DNA from: Erwinia aphidicola
Lineage (GTDB): Bacteria > Pseudomonadota > Gammaproteobacteria > Enterobacterales > Enterobacteriaceae
NCBI RefSeq assembly: GCF_024169515.1
Contig: NZ_JAMKCQ010000001.1
Coordinates: 1,550,001 to 1,614,000 of the forward strand
Direction of reading: 5' to 3'
Length of the DNA stretch: 64,000 bases
The notes below the pieces were generated by a model that saw nothing but the letters and a program-made list of their open reading frames with translations, was not told the DNA's origin and did not search any database. A program made the position numbers and the translations under genes. Position 1 is the stretch's first letter; each line of letters opens with the position of its first letter. Of the stretch, positions 59,207 through 64,000 are shown piece after piece.

Positions 59207-60208
59207 TCAGGCCGCCGGGTTCTCGTCCTGATCGACAGCGAAGCAGGCAACCTGCTGACCGCCGTAGGACTTCAGCTGCGGCTGAAGCTGCACGCAGGTG
59301 CCGAACTGGCGGCGGCAGCGGGCGTTAAAGGCGCAGCCCGGTGGCGGGTTGAGCGGGCTTGGCAGCTCGCCGGTCAGCTTGATGCGCTCGCGGCGCTCGT
59401 CCGGGTTGAGGCGTGGGGTAGCCGACAGCAGCGCCTGGGTGTAAGGGTGGCGCGGATTGGCAAAAATCTCCTCTTTGCTGCCCTTCTCCACGCAGCGGCC
59501 CAGGTACATCACCATCACTTCATCGGCGATATGCTCAACCACCGACAGGTCGTGCGAGATAAACACGTACGACAGCCCCAGATCCTGCTGCAGGTCCATC
59601 ATCAGGTTCAGCACCTGCGCACGCACCGACACGTCGAGCGCGGAAACCGGCTCGTCGGCAATCAGCACGTCCGGGTCGAGCATCAGGCCGCGTGCAATGG
59701 CGATACGCTGACGCTGGCCGCCGGAGAACATATGCGGATAGCGGTCGTAATGCTCGGTTTTCAGGCCAACCTTGGCCATCATCTCCAGGGTTTTCTCGCG
59801 GCGCTCCGCTTTGCTCAGGCTGGTGTTAATCAGCAGCGGCTCTTCAAGGATCTGGCTGACCTTTTTACGCGGGTTCAGAGAACCGTACGGGTTCTGGAAG
59901 ACGATCTGGATTTTCTGACGGCGCAGCTTCTGCGCTTCCGGGTCGTGCTTCAGCAGGTCCTGCCCCTGATAGAACAGCTGCCCCTCGGTCGGGGTTTCGA
60001 TCATCGTCAGCAGGCGGCCCAGCGTGGACTTGCCGCAGCCGGACTCGCCGACCACCGCCAGGGTTTTGCCGCGCTCAAGATCGAACGACACGCCGTCCAG
60101 CGCTTTGACCAGTCGCTCCTGGCCAAACAGCCCCTTTTTCACCGGGTAGTGTTTTTTCAGGTCGATGGCCTGCATCAGCAGCGTGGCTTTATCGTGTTCA
60201 GGCTTCAT
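59207..60208 (-). CDS. dppF: Dipeptide ABC transporter ATP-binding protein DppF
   Basis: A 333-residue ABC ATPase, one residue off E. coli DppF. The true start is ATG 60208, 11 bases inside the end of dppD; the longer frame upstream is out-of-family sequence. Motifs: Walker [10 protein letters not shown] (about 56), Q-loop [12 protein letters not shown], signature [13 protein letters not shown] and Walker B VLIADEP. The C-terminal oligopeptide-transporter extension carries four cysteines (GCAFNARCR...CVQ...C), as in Opp/Dpp ATPases. It works with DppD to power uptake. Confidence 0.96.
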   Translation of the reverse strand: MKPEHDKATLLMQAIDLKKHYPVKKGLFGQERLVKALDGVSFDLERGKTLAVVGESGCGKSTLGRLLTMIETPTEGQLFYQGQDLLKHDPEAQKLRRQKIQIVFQNPYGSLNPRKKVSQILEEPLLINTSLSKAERREKTLEMMAKVGLKTEHYDRYPHMFSGGQRQRIAIARGLMLDPDVLIADEPVSALDVSVRAQVLNLMMDLQQDLGLSYVFISHDLSVVEHIADEVMVMYLGRCVEKGSKEEIFANPRHPYTQALLSATPRLNPDERRERIKLTGELPSPLNPPPGCAFNARCRRQFGTCVQLQPQLKSYGGQQVACFAVDQDENPAA

Positions 60209-61184
60209 AAGTGGGTCTCCCGGCATCATCCAGTGGGAAATGACATTTGGACTGGCGCCCGGCAATATCATGCAGTGAAGGCTCTTCGCTGCGGCAGCGA
60301 TCCTGCGCATACGGGCAGCGCGGGTTGAGCAGGCAGCCGTTCGGGCGGTCGTATTTGCCCGGCACCACACCCGGCAGCGACGCCAGACGCGCTTTATCCG
60401 CCGCAAACTCCGGCAGCGCACGCAGCAGCGCCTGAGTGTACGGATGGCGCGGCGCTTTAAAGATGTCCACCGCTTTACCGGTTTCCACCACCTGCCCGGC
60501 GTACATCACGATAATGTGCTGGGCGGCTTCCGCCACCAGCGCCAGATCGTGGGTAATCAGGATCAGCGCCATATTCTCCTGGCGCTGCAGATCGAGCAGC
60601 AGCTCGATGATCTGCGCCTGAATCGTCACGTCGAGCGCCGTGGTGGGCTCATCGGCGATCAGCAGCTTCGGCCGACAAGCGATCGCCATGGCGATCATCA
60701 CGCGCTGACTCATCCCGCCGGAGAGCTGGTGCGGGTAAACGTCAAGGCGCGAAGCCGGGTCAGGGATACCGACCTGGTTTAGCAGGTCGATAGCGCGCTG
60801 GCGACGGGTGCGCTTGTTGCCGCCCTGATGCACCTTTATCGCTTCCATAATCTGGAAGCCCACGGTGTAGCACGGGTTGAGGCTGGTCATCGGGTCCTGG
60901 AAAATCATCGCCACTTCCGAGCCCACCAGCTGGCGGCGCTCTTTTTCGGAGATGCGTTTCAGGTCGCGCTGGTTAAACACCAGGTTGTCGGCCATCACTT
61001 TGCCGGGGTAATCAATCAGCCCCATAATCGCCAGCGAGCTGACCGATTTACCGGAGCCGGATTCACCGACGATCCCGACAACCTGCCCCTGCTCTACCTG
61101 ATAGCTGATGCGGTCGACGGCGCGGAACGGTGCTTTTTCGTCACCGAAATGCACCGAGAGTTTATCTACTGTTAAGAGTGCCAT
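60198..61184 (-). CDS. dppD: Dipeptide ABC transporter ATP-binding protein DppD
   Basis: A 328-residue ABC ATPase (E. coli 327). Walker [12 protein letters not shown] (about 39), Q-loop [11 protein letters not shown], signature [14 protein letters not shown] and Walker [13 protein letters not shown]. The C-terminal cysteine-rich tail ([15 protein letters not shown]) is typical of Opp/Dpp subunits. It lies between dppC and dppF with a short gap and an 11-base overlap, so the operon is tightly packed. Confidence 0.96.
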   Translation of the reverse strand: MALLTVDKLSVHFGDEKAPFRAVDRISYQVEQGQVVGIVGESGSGKSVSSLAIMGLIDYPGKVMADNLVFNQRDLKRISEKERRQLVGSEVAMIFQDPMTSLNPCYTVGFQIMEAIKVHQGGNKRTRRQRAIDLLNQVGIPDPASRLDVYPHQLSGGMSQRVMIAMAIACRPKLLIADEPTTALDVTIQAQIIELLLDLQRQENMALILITHDLALVAEAAQHIIVMYAGQVVETGKAVDIFKAPRHPYTQALLRALPEFAADKARLASLPGVVPGKYDRPNGCLLNPRCPYAQDRCRSEEPSLHDIAGRQSKCHFPLDDAGRPTYEA

Positions 61185-61192
61185 CTCGCTGC

Positions 61193-62095
61193 CTACTGTT
61201 TGAGTTTCGGGTCAAGAGCGTCGCGTAAGCCGTCGCCCATCAGGTTAAATGCCAGTACCGTCAGCAGAATGGCAACACCCGGGAAGGTGACCACCCACCA
61301 GGCACTTTGCGCGAACTGCAGCACGTCGGAGAGCATCGTGCCCCACTCCGGCGTTGGCGGCTGCGCACCCATACCCAGGAAACCCAGCGCGGCCATATCG
61401 AGGATCGCGTTGGAAAAACCGAGAGACGCCTGCACAATCAGCGGTGCCAGGCAGTTTGGTAAAATATTGACGAACATCTGACGCACCGCACCGGCGCCGG
61501 CCACGCGGGAAGCGGTGACGTAATCACGCGTCACTTCCACCAGCACCGCAGCACGGGTCAGACGGATGTAGTGCGGCAGGGCGACAAAGGTCAACGCTAT
61601 CGAGGCGTTAACAATCGACGGGCCGAAGATAGCCACCAGCACCAGCGCCAGCAGCAGGCTTGGCAGCGCCAGCATGATATCGACCAGGCGCATAATCGCC
61701 GCGTCGACCGCCCCGCCGACATAACCGGCAATCAGGCCGAAGATCACCCCGAAAATCAGCGACAGCACCACCACCAGGCAGCCGACCAGCAGCGACAGGC
61801 GCGCACCGTACATCAGACGCGACAGCACATCGCGGCCCACGTCATCAGTACCGAAGAGATATTGCCAGCTGCCGCCTTCCTGCCAGGCTGGCGGCTTCAG
61901 CAGCGCATCGCGGAACTGTTCGGCGGGCGCGTGCGGGGCCAGTACGTTGGCAAACACCGCGATAATGATCATCAGAACCACGTAAACCAGGCCGATCACC
62001 GCGCCTTTGTTACGCTTAAAGTAGTGCCAGAATTCCTGTATCGGGGTCATCGGCTTGGGTGCAGCGCTGACGCTGCCTGGATCCACAACAGACAT
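61193..62095 (-). CDS. dppC: Dipeptide ABC transporter permease DppC
   Basis: A 300-residue inner-membrane permease, the same length as E. coli DppC. It has an N-terminal OppC-type segment ([21 protein letters not shown]), six TM helices and the EAA-loop segment [21 protein letters not shown], which contacts the ATPases. It forms the channel with DppB. The next gene, dppD, starts eight bases downstream. Confidence 0.96.
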   Translation of the reverse strand: MSVVDPGSVSAAPKPMTPIQEFWHYFKRNKGAVIGLVYVVLMIIIAVFANVLAPHAPAEQFRDALLKPPAWQEGGSWQYLFGTDDVGRDVLSRLMYGARLSLLVGCLVVVLSLIFGVIFGLIAGYVGGAVDAAIMRLVDIMLALPSLLLALVLVAIFGPSIVNASIALTFVALPHYIRLTRAAVLVEVTRDYVTASRVAGAGAVRQMFVNILPNCLAPLIVQASLGFSNAILDMAALGFLGMGAQPPTPEWGTMLSDVLQFAQSAWWVVTFPGVAILLTVLAFNLMGDGLRDALDPKLKQ

Positions 62096-62104
62096 GTTGG
62101 CCCC

Positions 62105-63124
62105 TTATTTCTTGTGACGGATGCGCGGGTTAACCACGCCGTAAAGCACGTCGACCAGCAGGTTGACGAAGATAATCAGCGTCGCCACCATCAGCACGCC
62201 CCCCTGAACCACCGGGTAGTCACGGCGCTGTAGTGCGTCGATTAACCAGCGCCCCAGGCCCGGCCAGGAGAAGATGGTTTCCGTGAGGATGGCCCCGGCC
62301 AGCAGCGTGCCGACCTGAAGACCGATCACCGTGACCACCGGCAGCATGGCGTTGCGCAGCGCGTGGACCACAATCACCCGCATCGGCGTCAGCCCCTTGG
62401 CGCGCGCGGTGCGAATGTAGTCTTCGCCCAGCACTTCCAGCATTGCCGAGCGCGTCATACGCACGATCACCGCCAGCGGGATGGTGCCCAGCACGATGGC
62501 CGGCAGGATCATATGCATCACGGCGTCTTTAAAGTCGCCCGGCTCGCCCCAAATCAGCGTGTCGATCAGCATAAAGCCGGTCAGCGGCATGCTGTCATCG
62601 AGGAACACCGTATCGCCCACGCGCCCGGATACCGGGGTGAGGTTAAGCTGCACCGACACCAGCATGATCAGCATCATGCCCCACCAGAAGATAGGCATGG
62701 AGTAACCGGTCAGGGAGATGCCCACGGCGGTGTGGTCGAAGATCGAGCCGCGTTTTACCGCTGCCAGCACGCCCACCGGAATACCAACGGCAACGGCAAA
62801 CAGCATCGCGCAGATGCCCAGTTCCAGCGTGGCCTTGAAGCGCGGCACGAACTCGTCCCACACCGGCACGCGGCTTTTCAGAGACAGGCCCAAATCGCCA
62901 TGCATCACACCGTTGATATAGGTGATGTACTGCTGCCAGAGTGGCTTATCCAGACCAAGCTGGGCCATCAGCTGCGCGTGACGTTCCGGGGAGATCCCGC
63001 GCTCGCCCACCATAATCATCACCGGGTCACCGGGGATCATATGAACAAACGCGAAGGTTAACAGGGTGATACCGATAAACGTCGGGATGACAAGTCCCAG
63101 ACGTCGGAGTATGAACTGCAGCAT
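62105..63124 (-). CDS. dppB: Dipeptide ABC transporter permease DppB
   Basis: A 339-residue permease (E. coli 339) starting MLQFILRRLGLVIPTFIGITLLTFAF, typical of DppB/OppB. The EAA loop reads ARAKGLTPMRVIVVHALRNAMLPVV. Six TM helices are expected. It lies 134 bases after dppA, and the gap contains a 20-bp palindrome. Such gaps in E. coli dpp and opp hold stem-loops that favour stable dppA mRNA over the downstream genes. Confidence 0.96.
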   Translation of the reverse strand: MLQFILRRLGLVIPTFIGITLLTFAFVHMIPGDPVMIMVGERGISPERHAQLMAQLGLDKPLWQQYITYINGVMHGDLGLSLKSRVPVWDEFVPRFKATLELGICAMLFAVAVGIPVGVLAAVKRGSIFDHTAVGISLTGYSMPIFWWGMMLIMLVSVQLNLTPVSGRVGDTVFLDDSMPLTGFMLIDTLIWGEPGDFKDAVMHMILPAIVLGTIPLAVIVRMTRSAMLEVLGEDYIRTARAKGLTPMRVIVVHALRNAMLPVVTVIGLQVGTLLAGAILTETIFSWPGLGRWLIDALQRRDYPVVQGGVLMVATLIIFVNLLVDVLYGVVNPRIRHKK

Positions 63125-63195
63125 AATCCGTGTTCTCTTTTATTTCCTGCAGCCGTAACCGACAGGATTATTATTGCTCACATCTTGCGAAAGAA

Positions 63196-63215
63196 GGGCC
63201 AGGCATGCCTGGCCC
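63196..63215. repeat. Palindrome in the dppA-dppB gap
   Basis: GGGCCAGGCATGCCTGGCCC is a perfect 20-bp palindrome of the GCATGC-core family, between dppA and dppB. In the message it would be a stable hairpin 3' of dppA, suited to raising binding-protein levels above those of the permeases. Confidence 0.75.
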
Positions 63216-63257
63216 CTTCGCAATTTACGGGGAGTTGTAGCTCTCCAACCCGCCGTA

Positions 63258-64000
63258 TTATTCCTGGATATCAACCTGCGCGAAGTAGTGACCGCCCAGT
63301 GGATCCACTTTGTAATCTTTCACTTTCTTACTCACTGGCTCATACACGGTAGAGTGGGCGATGATCAGCGCTGGAGCCTGATCGTGCATCACCACCTGAG
63401 CCTGCTTGTAGTACTCAATACGTTTGTTGTGATCGTCAGTGGCACGTGCCGGCTGGATCTGATCTTCAAACGGCTTGTAGCACCAGCGTGAATAGTTAGA
63501 ACCGTCTTTCGCTGCGGCACAGCTGAACAGGGTGGCGAAGAAGTTATCCGGGTCCCCATTGTCGCCGGTCCAGCCCATCATCACGGTCTGGTGTTCACCC
63601 GCTTTGGCACGCTTCAGGTACTCGCCCCACTCGTAGGTAACGATCTTGGCTTTCACGCCCACTTTCGCCCAGTCGCTCTGGATCATCTCGGCCATACGGC
63701 GCGCGTTCGGGTTGTAAGGGCGCTGTACCGGCATCGCCCACAGGTCGATGGAGAAACCATCCGCCATACCCGCTTCTTTCAGCAGCGCTTTGGCTTTCTC
63801 CGGGTCATAGCCATAGTCCTGAATCGCGTCGTTGTAGCCCCACATTGTTGGTGGGATCAGGTTCTTCGCTTCCTGGCCTGCGCCCTGGTAGACCGCTTCG
63901 ATAATCGCTTTCTTATTCACCGCCATGGTCAGTGCCTGACGCACTTTCAGGTTATCCAGCGGCTTTTTCTCAACGTTGAACGACAGGTAGCCAACGTTCA
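63258..64000 (-). CDS. dppA: Dipeptide-binding protein DppA, 3' part
   Basis: The last 247 codons of a family-5 periplasmic solute-binding protein; the gene continues beyond base 64000. The sequence follows E. coli DppA closely: NVGYLSFNVEKKPLDNLKVR, GAGQEAKNLIPPTMWGYND, AMPVQRPYNPNARRMAEMI, VTYEWGEYLKRAK, MMGWTGDNGDPDNFF and the C-terminal VDPLGGHYFAQVDIQE. DppA captures dipeptides and haem in the periplasm for DppBCDF, and in E. coli also acts in dipeptide taxis. The GTG at 63944 is internal, not a start. Confidence 0.97.
   Translation of the reverse strand, partial: NVGYLSFNVEKKPLDNLKVRQALTMAVNKKAIIEAVYQGAGQEAKNLIPPTMWGYNDAIQDYGYDPEKAKALLKEAGMADGFSIDLWAMPVQRPYNPNARRMAEMIQSDWAKVGVKAKIVTYEWGEYLKRAKAGEHQTVMMGWTGDNGDPDNFFATLFSCAAAKDGSNYSRWCYKPFEDQIQPARATDDHNKRIEYYKQAQVVMHDQAPALIIAHSTVYEPVSKKVKDYKVDPLGGHYFAQVDIQE

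Noticed and set aside
59174..60328. Plus-strand ORF of 384 codons opposite dppF
   Set aside because: It is antisense to an intact ABC ATPase and no family is recognisable.
60209..60421. 71-codon upstream extension of dppF
   Set aside because: It lies inside dppD in another frame and has no similarity to DppF; the ATG at 60208 gives the family length.

Overview
The window reads as enterobacterial chromosome, most likely an Erwiniaceae genus such as Erwinia or Pantoea. It is GC-rich, and gene order in the second half follows the E. coli yhjE-yhjG-pdeH-kdgK-yhjJ-dctA-pdeK-bcs-dpp neighbourhood. It also carries a 127-bp ERIC element and many short palindromic intergenic repeats. The genus is inferred; no rRNA, tRNA or phylogenetic marker is present.

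Bases 1-15,970 are a mosaic of accessory metabolism and regulators: the 3' end of a ParE-type toxin, a lone UbiD-family decarboxylase, an acyltransferase, an EamA exporter, an SRPBCC protein, a nucleoside hydrolase, a DUF1471 protein and a TetR-AraC regulator pair. A LacI regulator follows, with a sugar isomerase/oxidoreductase pair, then LysE/AraC, mntP with a MntR-type box, a divergent SDR/LysR pair and a small membrane protein. Several short ORFs here have good ribosome-binding sites.

Bases 16,060-20,125 (minus strand) resemble the Salmonella mgtCBR locus: mgtC, a 20-codon Pro/Arg-rich MgtL-like leader ORF, a P-type Mg2+ ATPase gene, and a 31-residue single-TM peptide in the position of mgtR. 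mgtC has a leader of about 315 nt with two short ORFs.

Bases 20,440-33,420 hold yhjE, yhjG, pdeH (with a near-consensus sigma-28 promoter), kdgK, an esterase-like alpha/beta hydrolase, yhjJ, dctA and pdeK. PdeK has lost its GGDEF domain. An unrecognised overlapping two-gene cassette lies between dctA and pdeK.

Bases 33,550-58,600 carry two cellulose synthase systems. The first is E. coli-like (type II): bcsRQABC on the minus strand with bcsEFG divergent, but without bcsZ between bcsB and bcsC. The second is type I: bcsO-Q-A-B-C-D-Z on the minus strand, with the only bcsZ in the window. A NYN-domain nuclease gene flanked by two copies of an inverted REP pair lies between them. The c-di-GMP phosphodiesterases PdeH and PdeK, the PilZ domains of both BcsA proteins and the GIL domain of BcsE make this a c-di-GMP-controlled region. 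Bases 59,207-64,000 are dppF, D, C, B and the 3' part of dppA (dipeptide ABC importer), on the minus strand.

A family of REP-like hairpins occupies at least ten gaps. Their stems covary and many have a GTAG tetranucleotide at one foot, as in REPs handled by RAYT transposases; no RAYT gene is in the window.
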